NCBI GenBank assembly: GCA_963849955.1
Contig: CAWKJU010000010.1
Location: forward strand, 62,001 to 126,000
DNA from: CAWFGW01 sp963849955
GTDB lineage: Bacteria > Bacteroidota > Bacteroidia > Cytophagales > JAAEPT01
Direction of reading: 5' to 3'
Length of the DNA stretch: 64,000 nt
The translations under genes were made by a program, and so were the position numbers. This document shows positions 25,527 to 35,300 of the stretch, in pieces (the first letter of the stretch is position 1; every line of letters begins with the position of its first letter). The notes under the pieces were generated by a model. That model saw only the letters and a list, made by a program, of their open reading frames with translations, was not told the origin of the DNA and ran no database searches.

Positions 25527-26150
25527 ATGAAAAAGTTGAATATATGCTTTCTATGCCTAGCTGTTTTAGCAATCAATACACATTTATTTGCACAATCACC
25601 GCGAGTGGGGGTAAAGGCTGGTTTAAATGCGAGTAATCTTCATATCGATCAAGAAGATGTTGACGATGAGAATATGCGTATCGGTCTTCATGGTGGTGTG
25701 TTTGCTCAAATGATGGGAGAAGATGCTATGGTTGGACTACAAACAGAATTATTATTGTCTACCAAAGGATCCTCAGCTAAATATGATTTTTTAGGAGTAG
25801 ATGGAAGAGTTAGTTTTAATACGCTTTATCTTGACTTACCAGTTTTATTAGTAGTTAAACTTGGAGATGTGGTTGATTTACAAGCTGGTGGTTATGGAAG
25901 CTATCTTTTAGGAGCATCCACATCTACTGATGGAGACTTAGGAGAAGATTATCAAAAATTAGATAAAGATAACTTCAACTCGTTTGATTACGGATTAGCA
26001 GTTGGTGCTACTATTAATATAGATGTTATATCAATAGGAGCACGTTATAACTATGGTTTAAAATCAATAGCTAGCAGTGACGCTGCCAAATTATTGTTAG
26101 GAGATTCAAAAAACTCAGTTGCTCAGATTTTCGTAGCATTGAACTTATAA
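25527..26150 (+). CDS. Outer-membrane beta-barrel (PorT-like porin family) protein
   Basis: 207 residues. The signal peptide (1-22, ending LFAQ) is followed by alternating hydrophobic strands starting RVGVKAGLNASNL, the usual opening of the OMP_b-brl_2/PorT-like family, and the chain ends in QIFVALNL with the strand-like C-terminus. Probably an eight-stranded outer-membrane barrel. It stands alone with a strong terminator. Function unknown. Confidence 0.85.
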   Translation: MKKLNICFLCLAVLAINTHLFAQSPRVGVKAGLNASNLHIDQEDVDDENMRIGLHGGVFAQMMGEDAMVGLQTELLLSTKGSSAKYDFLGVDGRVSFNTLYLDLPVLLVVKLGDVVDLQAGGYGSYLLGASTSTDGDLGEDYQKLDKDNFNSFDYGLAVGATINIDVISIGARYNYGLKSIASSDAAKLLLGDSKNSVAQIFVALNL

Positions 26151-26171
26151 AAATAGTCTAAATGTAACCTT

Positions 26172-26206
26172 AAGAGGCTAAGTCACTGACTTAGCCTCTT
26201 TTTTTT
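26172..26206 (+). terminator. Rho-independent terminator after the beta-barrel gene
   Basis: A 14-bp perfect stem (AAGAGGCTAAGTCA / TGACTTAGCCTCTT) with a minimal centre and a run of T. It also touches the 3' end of the convergent lipoprotein gene. Confidence 0.9.
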
Positions 26207-27080
26207 ATAGCTCGTTGATTGTTTTTAAAATAGCCTCCTCTGAACTGAGTTCAAATTCAATAGGAATTTCTAAATTTTCACTAGTAATAACGGTCTTATC
26301 AAAAAGCACAAAATCATTATCCTGATTCAAGGCCATAGCTAATATCCTCACCTTACTGTTAATAGGTATAGCTTCGACTTTTAAATTATTCCCGTAAAAT
26401 AAGGCATGTTTATCGGTAGGGATAACCCATAAATCAATATTTTCTCCGCCAGAGCCATCAATTGTAAAAGTTAACGTGGTAGTGCTTTCCGAAAAAGGTT
26501 TCGCGACATGTTGCCATCCTAACGAGGCTAATTGAAGGTCATATTTTGTGTTTATATCAATTAATGAACCATCCGAGGCTTCTGCCCAATTAATAAAATT
26601 TTCTTCTGCTGAGCTACCTTGGTAAATACCCATACCAGTAATTGTTGGAGAGGTAGATAGTTTAACCTCATAAAATAATTCATCTTTTACTTTTAAGGAT
26701 TCGCCAATTGAATCATATGCGTTAACTTTTATAATCCCACCAGATTCTAGGGCTACTGCATTGCCTACAGTAGGCAACTGATATAATAAATAATCTTTTA
26801 TAGTGTAAAGCTCAATTAATTTTACGGTCCAGGGTAAACCCACTGAGTCCCCGTTGGCATATTCTAAAATGGCACGGGTGCCGTAAAGTTCAGTTCCTTT
26901 CTTACCGAGTATAGGTACATTACCAGTGTCAGTTCTAATCGTGATTGACTGCTCTTGTTCGCGATTGTTTTTATAGAAATCATTTAGTGAAGAATAACTG
27001 AAGTCAGGATCTACACGGTCGTTATTGCAAGCTCCCAGCAATAATAGAAACGAGAAAAGAAGTAGGATTGATTTTTTCAT
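26205..27080 (-). CDS. Lipoprotein of unknown function
   Basis: 291 residues. Lipoprotein signal with LLGACNND (C18). The mature part is beta-rich with a segment ITGMGIYQGSSAEENFINWAEAS. The region around residues 105-190, with tyrosine/aspartate-rich strands and an IDINTKYD motif, recalls a surface-lipoprotein beta-sandwich, but I cannot name a family. It starts 6 bases after the stop of the small barrel protein at 27087-27605, so the two are an operon and probably work together at the outer membrane. Confidence 0.72.
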   Translation of the reverse strand: MKKSILLLFSFLLLLGACNNDRVDPDFSYSSLNDFYKNNREQEQSITIRTDTGNVPILGKKGTELYGTRAILEYANGDSVGLPWTVKLIELYTIKDYLLYQLPTVGNAVALESGGIIKVNAYDSIGESLKVKDELFYEVKLSTSPTITGMGIYQGSSAEENFINWAEASDGSLIDINTKYDLQLASLGWQHVAKPFSESTTTLTFTIDGSGGENIDLWVIPTDKHALFYGNNLKVEAIPINSKVRILAMALNQDNDFVLFDKTVITSENLEIPIEFELSSEEAILKTINEL

Positions 27081-27086
27081 AGTTAT

Positions 27087-27605
27087 TTAAGGATAATAAG
27101 CTGGACAAATAATACCATCACCACAAGAGAAAGGATACCACATAATTCCCAATCGCACATTGCTTTCCCAATACTTTGCACTTACACGGTACTCTGCAAA
27201 TGGGCGGATACAGTTGTAATTCCACATTAAACCTGCACCAAAGTCTGGATTGAAATTAAATGCTTTAGCATCAGGTTGTGGAGAATCCTCATAATTCATC
27301 CACCAATTAAGGTGGGCACCCCCGGTGAGGTAAAATCCTAAATCGTTATATGGGTTTATATTTAACATGAGGTTAAGTCCACCGTTTAATTCTTGAAGTT
27401 GGTTAAAGCCAGGAAAAAAACTGATTTGGGGTGAAATAATAAAATAATCGGAATAGTGGTAATGCATGCGTGCACCGAAACCAAATTCTCCAATAGGTAA
27501 ATTGTAGATGACTGAGCCACCATATCCTTTTTCTTTTTGATACAGTTGACCAAAACTACTTATACTAACTATCATCAATATGATGAACAATTTCCTTCTT
27601 TTCAC
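27087..27605 (-). CDS. Small exported beta-barrel-like protein
   Basis: 172 residues from a GTG start. A later ATG (codon 11) would cut into the signal peptide, so GTG is preferred. The signal peptide is about 1-19, ending SSFGQ. The mature chain is rich in aromatic, alternating strands (ARMHYHYSDYFIIS, GFYLTGGAHLNWW), typical of small outer-membrane barrels, and ends with a Cys pair region (FSCGDGIICPAYYP). It is upstream of and coupled to the lipoprotein gene. Confidence 0.7.
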   Translation of the reverse strand: MKRRKLFIILMIVSISSFGQLYQKEKGYGGSVIYNLPIGEFGFGARMHYHYSDYFIISPQISFFPGFNQLQELNGGLNLMLNINPYNDLGFYLTGGAHLNWWMNYEDSPQPDAKAFNFNPDFGAGLMWNYNCIRPFAEYRVSAKYWESNVRLGIMWYPFSCGDGIICPAYYP

Positions 27606-27862
27606 TGGATAACTATTTTAATCGAATTCATTCAAGTTTACTAAAAAAATGGCTGACTTACATGTTGTAAGAAGGCTAAATCTGAATGGGATACGATGAA
27701 GGGGTATTCTTCTTAACGTCTCGTTTATGGATTAATCTACAAGATAAAGGCCTAGAGCTTAAATAATAGCCCATACGTCTAATAGTATCTTTATTATTGA
27801 CTTTTTTTTGTGTTTTGCGTATTACTACGGATTAATCACCAAGTTTTAGATTTTAGATTAAA

Positions 27863-28717
27863 ATGATACGCAAACCAAAGACGGAGAGCCCAATTAAAAG
27901 AGTGGCTTTTTTAAACCAAGTGATGAGCGAACGAAAAGAATTAGATAAAGTAAAGGAAGAGCAAGAAAATACCCTTGCAAGTATTCATTACGCTAGAAGA
28001 ATTCAAGATGCCATTTTAATTAATCGGGAGGAGCTTAAAGAAATATTTCATGATTTTTCTATTGTATATGAACCAAAAGATATTGTAAGTGGTGATTTTT
28101 ATTATGCTGAAAAAAGGGATAATCAAACCTATCTAGTAGTTGGTGATTGTACCGGACATGGAGTTCCAGGTGCATTTATGTCTATTTTGTGTAATGATTT
28201 GATTGTTCGAGCAATGAAAAAGGTGAGTTCACCTCATGACATATTAACTCGTACGAATGAACTATTAATTAAGCGGTTAAATCAAGGTAGAGAAAATGCC
28301 ATTAATGATGGAATGGATGTAAGTGTTGCCTTGATAGACTACGATTTAATGACTATTCGCTTTTCTGGAGCCATGAATGAGGGTTTATTATTAAAGAGAA
28401 ATGGTGAGCCTGTAATGTTAAAGGCTACAAGAACGTCAATGGGTAAAGAGTATAAAAGTAGAGGAGAAAAAAACTTTTTAGAATATCAGTACACCTTTGA
28501 AAAAGGTGATTTTTTATACTTGTTTACTGATGGATATAAGGATCAATTTAATGAAAGAGATGAAAAAATGGGTAAACGCAGATTTTTGCACTACCTATCA
28601 AGCTTAAAAAAATATACTATCAGCGAACAAGAAAAACTTCTTAATCGTCATTTTCAATCTTATAAAGCTGGAACCGATCAAATAGATGATGTTTTGGTGT
28701 TGGGCGTACAGCTTTAA
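27863..28717 (+). CDS. SpoIIE/PP2C-type serine phosphatase
   Basis: 284 residues. A short coiled coil (about 18-45) leads into SIHYARRIQDAIL, a linker typical of Bacteroidota SpoIIE proteins, then the phosphatase domain with metal-binding aspartates in DIVSGDFYYA, VVGDCTGHGVPGAFMS and LFTDGYKDQF. Such enzymes dephosphorylate anti-anti-sigma (STAS) proteins or similar partners. No sensor domain is fused, so input must come from a partner. The stop overlaps that of the convergent oxidoreductase gene. Confidence 0.9.
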   Translation: MIRKPKTESPIKRVAFLNQVMSERKELDKVKEEQENTLASIHYARRIQDAILINREELKEIFHDFSIVYEPKDIVSGDFYYAEKRDNQTYLVVGDCTGHGVPGAFMSILCNDLIVRAMKKVSSPHDILTRTNELLIKRLNQGRENAINDGMDVSVALIDYDLMTIRFSGAMNEGLLLKRNGEPVMLKATRTSMGKEYKSRGEKNFLEYQYTFEKGDFLYLFTDGYKDQFNERDEKMGKRRFLHYLSSLKKYTISEQEKLLNRHFQSYKAGTDQIDDVLVLGVQL

Positions 28718-29367
28718 TTAGTGACTAAATCCATAAGTTCATTCAGCTCCCAAACTTGATAAGGCAGCTGGTTTATTTTTTCTGCTTTCACCATCGCTTT
28801 AGCTACATTGGAAACCTGAATAGGAGCATATTTTTTTACAAAGGGAATAAAAGATAAAGCTTTAGTTACAGTTATTCCGATAGTTTCTCCAATTCGAACT
28901 TCTTTTCGTTCACCGTCTAATATGGAAGGCCTGAGGATTGTGATATGTTTAAAGGATAGTCGTTTCACAGCTTCCTCCAGTTCGCCTTTAATTCTGGAAT
29001 AAAAAATAAAGGAATCAGCATCTGCACCCGCTGAAGAAATCAAAACATAGCTATTTACACCATTATCTGCAGCAGCTTTTGCAAATTCATACTGGTAGGT
29101 GTAGTCAATTTTATACTGTGCTTCTTTGGAACCCGCTTTACTAATGGTTGTACCAAAAGCGGAGAATAATACATCCCCAGTAATTAAGTTGTTCCATGAA
29201 TCAGGGTTGTCAAAATTGATCAGGTGTTTTTCTAATTTAGGGTGCGTTAAATCAATTTCTTTTCGAAGAAAAATGTGGATTTTTTCATAATCGTCATTGG
29301 AAAGTAGTTGAGTCAAAAGTTCACTCCCAACCAGTCCAGTTGCACCAAGTATACAAGCAGTTTTCAT
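28714..29367 (-). CDS. NAD(P)H-binding Rossmann-fold oxidoreductase (HTATIP2-like)
   Basis: 217 residues. N-terminal nucleotide-binding motif GATGLVGSEL (8-17), then FSAFGTTISKAGS, VLISSAGAD and a YSRIKGELE segment with Tyr and Lys as in atypical short-chain dehydrogenases, and ILRPSILDG. The closest theme is the TIP30/HTATIP2-like group. Substrate unknown. It starts directly after the patatin gene (no gap), so the two form an operon. Confidence 0.82.
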   Translation of the reverse strand: MKTACILGATGLVGSELLTQLLSNDDYEKIHIFLRKEIDLTHPKLEKHLINFDNPDSWNNLITGDVLFSAFGTTISKAGSKEAQYKIDYTYQYEFAKAAADNGVNSYVLISSAGADADSFIFYSRIKGELEEAVKRLSFKHITILRPSILDGERKEVRIGETIGITVTKALSFIPFVKKYAPIQVSNVAKAMVKAEKINQLPYQVWELNELMDLVTN

Positions 29368-30108
29368 CTATAAGTCTAATTTTTTAGTGTAATTATATCC
29401 TATGTCAAACAATTCTTGTGCCTTGGAAGTGTCTAGCAGTGCATAGTTTCTTACATCGGTAGGTTCAATATAAAAATCACTCACTTGTTTTACATAATCG
29501 AGGTTCGAATTCACATTAATATGAAATGTACGGATGGCAATATCTATAATGTTTTTTACCTCTTCCGTTTTGTGCATGGGGCTGATATTAATAGAAATTA
29601 TACGTTGACATTTCCCTTCCAATGGTCGCACAGGAATGTTATCTAACAAACCTCCATCAACATATAAATCTCCATCAAGGTTGACGGGAGCAAATAAAAT
29701 AGGAATAGAAGAGGATGCCTCGATGGTTGTAACTAATGGGCCAGCATGAAAATAAAATATGTGACCTTTCTGTAAGTTAGTAGCTGCGATGTACAGGGGT
29801 GTTTTTAAATCTTGAATGTTTTTTTCAGGAATGTTATCTTCTAAAATACGCCTTAGTTTTGATAAGCTAAAGAATCCGTTCTTGTGAAAGTTAAAACCCG
29901 CTAAGCTGGTGAGTTTATATTTTTTAAGAATATGCATGGTTTCCAATGGCGTTTTACCAGAACAGATAAATGCTCCAATAATTGCCCCTGAGCTTACTCC
30001 TGAAATCACCTCAGGTTTAATTCCTTTTTCTAATAAAGCATGTAATACTCCTAAATGAGCAAACCCTCTTGCCCCGCCACCACCTAAGGCTATTCCTGTG
30101 TTGTACAT
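29368..30108 (-). CDS. Patatin-like phospholipase
   Basis: 246 residues. All patatin landmarks are present: oxyanion loop GGGGARGFAHLG (9-20), nucleophile elbow GVSSG (S39) and the catalytic Asp in DGGLLDNIPV. No signal peptide, so a cytoplasmic RssA/YchK-like lipid acyl hydrolase. It is coupled to the downstream oxidoreductase gene. Confidence 0.92.
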   Translation of the reverse strand: MYNTGIALGGGGARGFAHLGVLHALLEKGIKPEVISGVSSGAIIGAFICSGKTPLETMHILKKYKLTSLAGFNFHKNGFFSLSKLRRILEDNIPEKNIQDLKTPLYIAATNLQKGHIFYFHAGPLVTTIEASSSIPILFAPVNLDGDLYVDGGLLDNIPVRPLEGKCQRIISINISPMHKTEEVKNIIDIAIRTFHINVNSNLDYVKQVSDFYIEPTDVRNYALLDTSKAQELFDIGYNYTKKLDL

Positions 30109-30156
30109 CAGTAGTTTTCTGAATTATAATGAATTGTTTTAATGTTATGAGAACCT

Positions 30157-31395
30157 CTAACTGTTGGTTAACCTTCTGGCAACTTTTTCTATTGTGAGAC
30201 CTTGAACCAAGATGCTAAACACCACGCACATATATGTAGCTATCATCAATAATTCTTTGGCATCACTATCGGGTAATGATAACACTAATGCTAGTGAAAG
30301 CCCCCCTCGTAAACCTCCCCAAATAAGTAGCTTCACCTCATTGTTTTTAAGGTTTGTGAATTTTGGGAATAGTAGATAGGGAAAATAAAGCACTAAAATT
30401 CGAGAAAATAAGACAATGAAAATAGATAAAATACCTACAATCACATATGCAGTTTTAAATTCTATCACGACTAAAATAAAGGCAATGCTAATGAATAAGA
30501 TAGCATTTAACACTACATCAAGTAATTCCCAAAACTTTAATACATATTCCTCAGTATGGTCACTCATCGCTTTGTGGCGTTTGAAATTCCCCACGAATAA
30601 ACCCATAATGACCATGGCCAAAGCACCTGATATATGGAAATAATAGCATAATGAGTAACCAACCATTACAAAAGCGATGGTGAGTAATACTTCTGTTTCG
30701 TAATTGTCAATCGATTTTAAAAGCCAATGTAAAATATAACCCAACACTAATCCAAAAAAAGCTCCGCCCACTGCTTCTTGTAAAAACATGATACCGAAAT
30801 GGCCAAAATCTATCTCATTATTTCCAAGTTTTAAGGTTTCTAAAAGTGAAATAAAAATTACAACTCCCACGCCATCATTGAATAATGATTCCCCTACAAT
30901 TGTAGATTCTATTTTTTTTGAAACGTTAGCCTTTGTTAATATGCCTAATACTGCAATAGGATCTGTTGGGGAAATTAATGATCCAAACAATAAACAATGC
31001 AAAAAACTGATCGGGAGCTTAAATAAAATACAAACGGAATATAAAAGACCTCCTACAGCAAGCGTAGAAAGAATAACACCCCCAATAGCGAAAAGTGAAA
31101 TTGGTCGAACTTGTTTTCTAATGTCCTCCCATTTGGTATGTAATGAACCTGCAAACAATAAAAAACCCAACATAATTTCCAGAATCAGTTGACTTAGATT
31201 GGTATGAGCAATAGTCTCTTTAATTATTAAGTAATCTCTTAAGTCCCAATATTTGCTGCTCAATACGACTAATGAAAGGATCGTAGATAAAAAAAATAAT
31301 CCAATGACAAACGGCATTTTTATAAAACGATGGTTGATATAAGCGAAGGCCGCAGAAAGGGTGATGATGGTGACTAATAAATAATAACTGTTCAT
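30157..31395 (-). CDS. Cation/proton antiporter (CPA1, NhaP/NHE-like)
   Basis: 412 residues from the ATG at 31395. A longer GTG-started frame to 31503 adds 36 hydrophilic residues that do not fit the family. About 12 membrane helices. Diagnostic segments are SPTDPIAVLGILTKA and GESLFNDGVGVVIF, with the Asn-Asp pair that binds Na+ and H+, and GLRGGLSLALVLSLP in the last third. Exports Na+ (or K+) in exchange for protons. No C-terminal regulatory domain. Confidence 0.92.
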   Translation of the reverse strand: MNSYYLLVTIITLSAAFAYINHRFIKMPFVIGLFFLSTILSLVVLSSKYWDLRDYLIIKETIAHTNLSQLILEIMLGFLLFAGSLHTKWEDIRKQVRPISLFAIGGVILSTLAVGGLLYSVCILFKLPISFLHCLLFGSLISPTDPIAVLGILTKANVSKKIESTIVGESLFNDGVGVVIFISLLETLKLGNNEIDFGHFGIMFLQEAVGGAFFGLVLGYILHWLLKSIDNYETEVLLTIAFVMVGYSLCYYFHISGALAMVIMGLFVGNFKRHKAMSDHTEEYVLKFWELLDVVLNAILFISIAFILVVIEFKTAYVIVGILSIFIVLFSRILVLYFPYLLFPKFTNLKNNEVKLLIWGGLRGGLSLALVLSLPDSDAKELLMIATYMCVVFSILVQGLTIEKVARRLTNS

Positions 31396-31574
31396 CGTAA
31401 TTGTATGCTTGGTTATGAAATGATTGAGTTGAATAAGTACTTTTATTAATGAACAAAAAGCTTTTTGTTTTTCCGAATTTAACACAGGTAATTCCAGAAT
31501 CACAAAATATTGAAAGGGTTTCTAAGCCTTAAATACTTTAGGACTATAATAATAAAAAAAGGGTGAAAAGTGGA

Positions 31575-32210
31575 TTAGTTGAGTAGGAGTTTTTTAAATA
31601 TCATCCCTTTATTTGTTTTAATAGATAAATTGTAAGCACCTTTATTGAGATTGATAATTGATACGTTTGAAAAATTATTCTCAATCTTTCTTAAAGTTTC
31701 TCCATGGAGGTTCAATATGGATACATTTATAATTTTTGTGTTATCAGGTTGACTAATAGAGACAAATTCATGTGTTGGGTTTGGAAAGATGTTTATTTCT
31801 ACATCCTCTAAGTCAAACTCATTGATTCCAACTATTTCATCAGATATGTTTATAGAGTCACATAAACCATCGGTTAACTGAATTCTAATGATATCCCCCA
31901 AATTGAAAGGTTTTCGCACTTGAATTTTATAGGTAAGCGCATCTTTATTTGGCGGATTTGGTGAGCTATTACTGAATCGATTAGCTGCTAAAGTGTCATC
32001 ATCTTTATGAATAATTACTCCAGTGTAAACATGTGTTTCACAGTCTAGGCAGTTATTGAAAATTGTGACAGCTACTGAATCCTGATTTTTGTTAAAAGCA
32101 AGATTTATTACTTCTAAATCTGAGCAAGTGGGGAAAGTTGTAGTTTGTGCTTTTACTTTAATGCTAATTGTGATGAAAAACAGGGTGACGATATAAAAAC
32201 AATTTTTCAT
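31575..32210 (-). CDS. Small secreted protein with T9SS type A sorting domain
   Basis: 211 residues. Signal peptide (about 1-21, ending VKAQ), a domain of about 110 residues with a CLDC motif, and a C-terminal T9SS type A (Por secretion) sorting domain of about 75 residues with INIFPNPTHEFVSI, VSILNLHGE and the terminal KKLLLN. Cargo exported across the outer membrane and probably anchored to the surface. The passenger domain is not recognised. Confidence 0.85.
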   Translation of the reverse strand: MKNCFYIVTLFFITISIKVKAQTTTFPTCSDLEVINLAFNKNQDSVAVTIFNNCLDCETHVYTGVIIHKDDDTLAANRFSNSSPNPPNKDALTYKIQVRKPFNLGDIIRIQLTDGLCDSINISDEIVGINEFDLEDVEINIFPNPTHEFVSISQPDNTKIINVSILNLHGETLRKIENNFSNVSIINLNKGAYNLSIKTNKGMIFKKLLLN

Positions 32211-32339
32211 TTTCTTTAGAGTTTTTCTGTGATATAATAAAATCTCACAGTCAATGTATGAAATTTTTTTCTGGAATGAGTTAGAAAGCTAATTGTTTAG
32301 TCTTGATAGTAATTAAATTATTTTTCACTCAAAGCTTCA

Positions 32340-35300
32340 TTACATATTTCTTCGATAACTGCCGCCCACATGATACAGCGTATGCGTCATTTCACCTAAA
32401 GTGCAATACTTACTGGCTTCCATAAGGGCTTCAAAGATGTTATCATTAGCTAAAGCAGTTTCTTTTAGCTGTTTTAATGCAGCTGTTTTTTCAGATTCAT
32501 GTACCGCTTTGAAGTTATTCAAAGCATCAATTGCGGCATTTTTTTCTTCATCTGTTGAACGAATAACTTCTTCAGGAACAATGGTGGGTGAACCAGTTTT
32601 AGAAAGGAAAGTATTCACCCCAATCAGCGGAAGGTCTCCGTTAATTTTCTTTTGTTCGTAGTACATACTTTCTTCCTGAATTTTAGAGCGTTGATACATT
32701 CGTTCCATTGCTCCAAGCACACCACCTCGTTCGTTGAGACGTTTAAACTCTTCCATTACCGCATCCTCTACTAAATCGGTTAGTTCTTCAGTAATGAAAG
32801 AGCCTTGTGTAGGGTTTTCGTTTTTGGCTAATCCTAATTCTTCATTAATAATCATTTGGATAGCGACCGCCCTACGAACGGATTCCTCGGTCGGAGTGGT
32901 GATTGCTTCATCATAAGCATTGGTATGTAACGAGTTACAGTTATCATAAATCGCATATAATGCTTGAAGCGTTGTGCGAATGTCATTAAAAGCTATTTCT
33001 GAGCTGTGTAATGACCTTCCACTGGTTTGGATGTGGTATTTCAGTTTTTGAGAACGTTCATTCCCTTTGTAAATAAAGCGGATAGCTTTTGCCCAAATTC
33101 TCCGTGCTACTCGACCAATAACGGCATATTCTGCATCCACTCCGTTAGAAAAAAAGAAGGAAAGGTTGGGTGCAAAGTCATCTATGTTCATCCCTCTTGA
33201 AAGGTAATATTCAACAATGGTAAATCCGTTCGAAAGGGTAAAGGCTAATTGTGTAATGGGGTTCGCGCCTGCCTCAGCAATGTGATAGCCTGAAATGGAA
33301 ACTGAATAGAAGTTTCGAACATTTTGCTCAATGAAATATTCCTGAATATCTCCCATCATTTTCAATGCAAACTCCGTGTTAAAAATGCAGGTGTTTTGAG
33401 CTTGATCTTCTTTTAAAATATCTGCTTGTACTGTTCCACGAACTTTACTCAGCGTTTCTGCTTTGATTTTTTTATAGACCTCGGCATCTAAAACTGATTC
33501 ACCACTTACTCCTAATAACATCAAACCCAAGCCATCATGCCCTTCGGGTAAGTCGCCACGATAAGTGGGTTGTTGTCCTTGTTTAAGCACAAAAAAAGCT
33601 TTCAGACGTTTCTTGACCTCTTCTTCTAAACCGTTTTGTTTGATATATATTTCACACTGTTGGTCTATGGCAGCATTTAAGAAAAACCCCAAAACCATAG
33701 GTGCGGGACCATTGATAGTCATTGATACCGAAGTGCTCGGTGAACACAAATCAAAACCTGAATAGAGAATTTTAGCATCGTCCAAGGTAGCTACACTAAC
33801 TCCCGAGTTACCAATCTTTCCATAGATATCGGGACGGTGGTCAGGATCTTCTCCGTAAAGCGTTACCGAATCAAATGCAGTAGATAAGCGTGCAGCTTCT
33901 TGTCCGTAGGATAGGTAATGAAAACGTTTGTTAGTTCGCGCTGGCCCACCCTCACCAGCAAACATACGGGTAGGGTTTTCTCCTTTTCGTTTAATTGGAA
34001 ATACCCCGGCAGTATAAGGAAAGCGACCAGGGAAATTTTCTTTGTACCGCCAACGAATCACATCACCCCAGTCTTGGTAGGTCGGCAATACGATTTTAGG
34101 AATTTTAGTGCCAGCAAGTGTTTCATAGTGCATCGGAGAAACAATTTTCTTTCCTCGCACTTCGTAGGTGTAAGTTTCTTCTTTATAAATTTCTTGTACC
34201 TTATACCAGTTTTTAATTACTGACCGGCTTTTTTCATCCAGTTCCTTCAGCTTTTTGTGGTAAAGTAGCTCAATGGCTTTTTTTGTGGTTTCTTCGGTAA
34301 CAAGATTCAACGTACCATTCAATTGATAGGCCTGGGTGGCCAACCTCGATTGTTTTTCGAGGTACTCATTATATTCCTTATAGATGCCTACTATCTCATC
34401 CAAATAGCGTGTACGTTCTGCTGGAATGATGGCTGATTTGGTAGATGTAAGGGTGCTGAGTTGGGGAGTAGCGATAAACTCACCGTTTTTAAATAAGTTA
34501 ATCCGGTTAACAAAAGCATTATATAACCCATTTACCCCAGAATCATTGAATTGTGCTGCAATGGTACCGAATACAGGGATGTTTTCTTCTTTTTCATCCC
34601 ATAATTCGTGGTTACGTCTATATTGTTTTACTACATCGCGATAGGCATCTAAGGAACCACCTTTTTCAAATTTGTTGACGGCAATAAAATCAGCAAAGTC
34701 GAGCATGTCTATCTTTTCTAATTGTGTTGCAGCGCCATATTCGGAGGTCATTACGTACAAACTGAGATCGGCATATTCACTCATTGCTGAGTCCGACTGA
34801 CCGATGCCTGAAGATTCTAAAAGGATTAAATCAAAATCACTGGATTTTAGGATGGCTAATACATCAGAAAGGTGTTGGGTTAAAGCAACATTGGCTGCTC
34901 GGGTAGCCATGGAACGCATGTAGATGTTGGGTTGAAACACACTGTTCATGCGAATGCGATCACCTAATAATGCGCCTCCAGTTTTTTTACGACTAGGATC
35001 AATAGAAACAATCGCTACTTTTTTTGTAGGATTAAACTCAGCGAAGCGCCTAATCAATTCATCAACTAATGAGGATTTTCCAGCGCCACCAGTACCCGTA
35101 ACTCCAATGACTGGCACAGGTTTATCAAGAGGTATAAAGCTTGTTTTAAAAATATCAGGTTTATTTTCCGCCAGGGTAATTAATTTTGGAATTTTTTGAA
35201 GGATGTCAACTTCAGTTTCTGTCGCTAAAGTATCAAAGTCAAGACGCTTTAAAGCATCGATGATCATTCCTTGCAAACCCAATTGACGACCATCGTCTGG

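Noticed and set aside
31396..31503. GTG-started extension of the Na+/H+ antiporter
   Set aside because: The added residues are hydrophilic and do not fit the family, while the ATG at 31395 directly precedes the first membrane helix.
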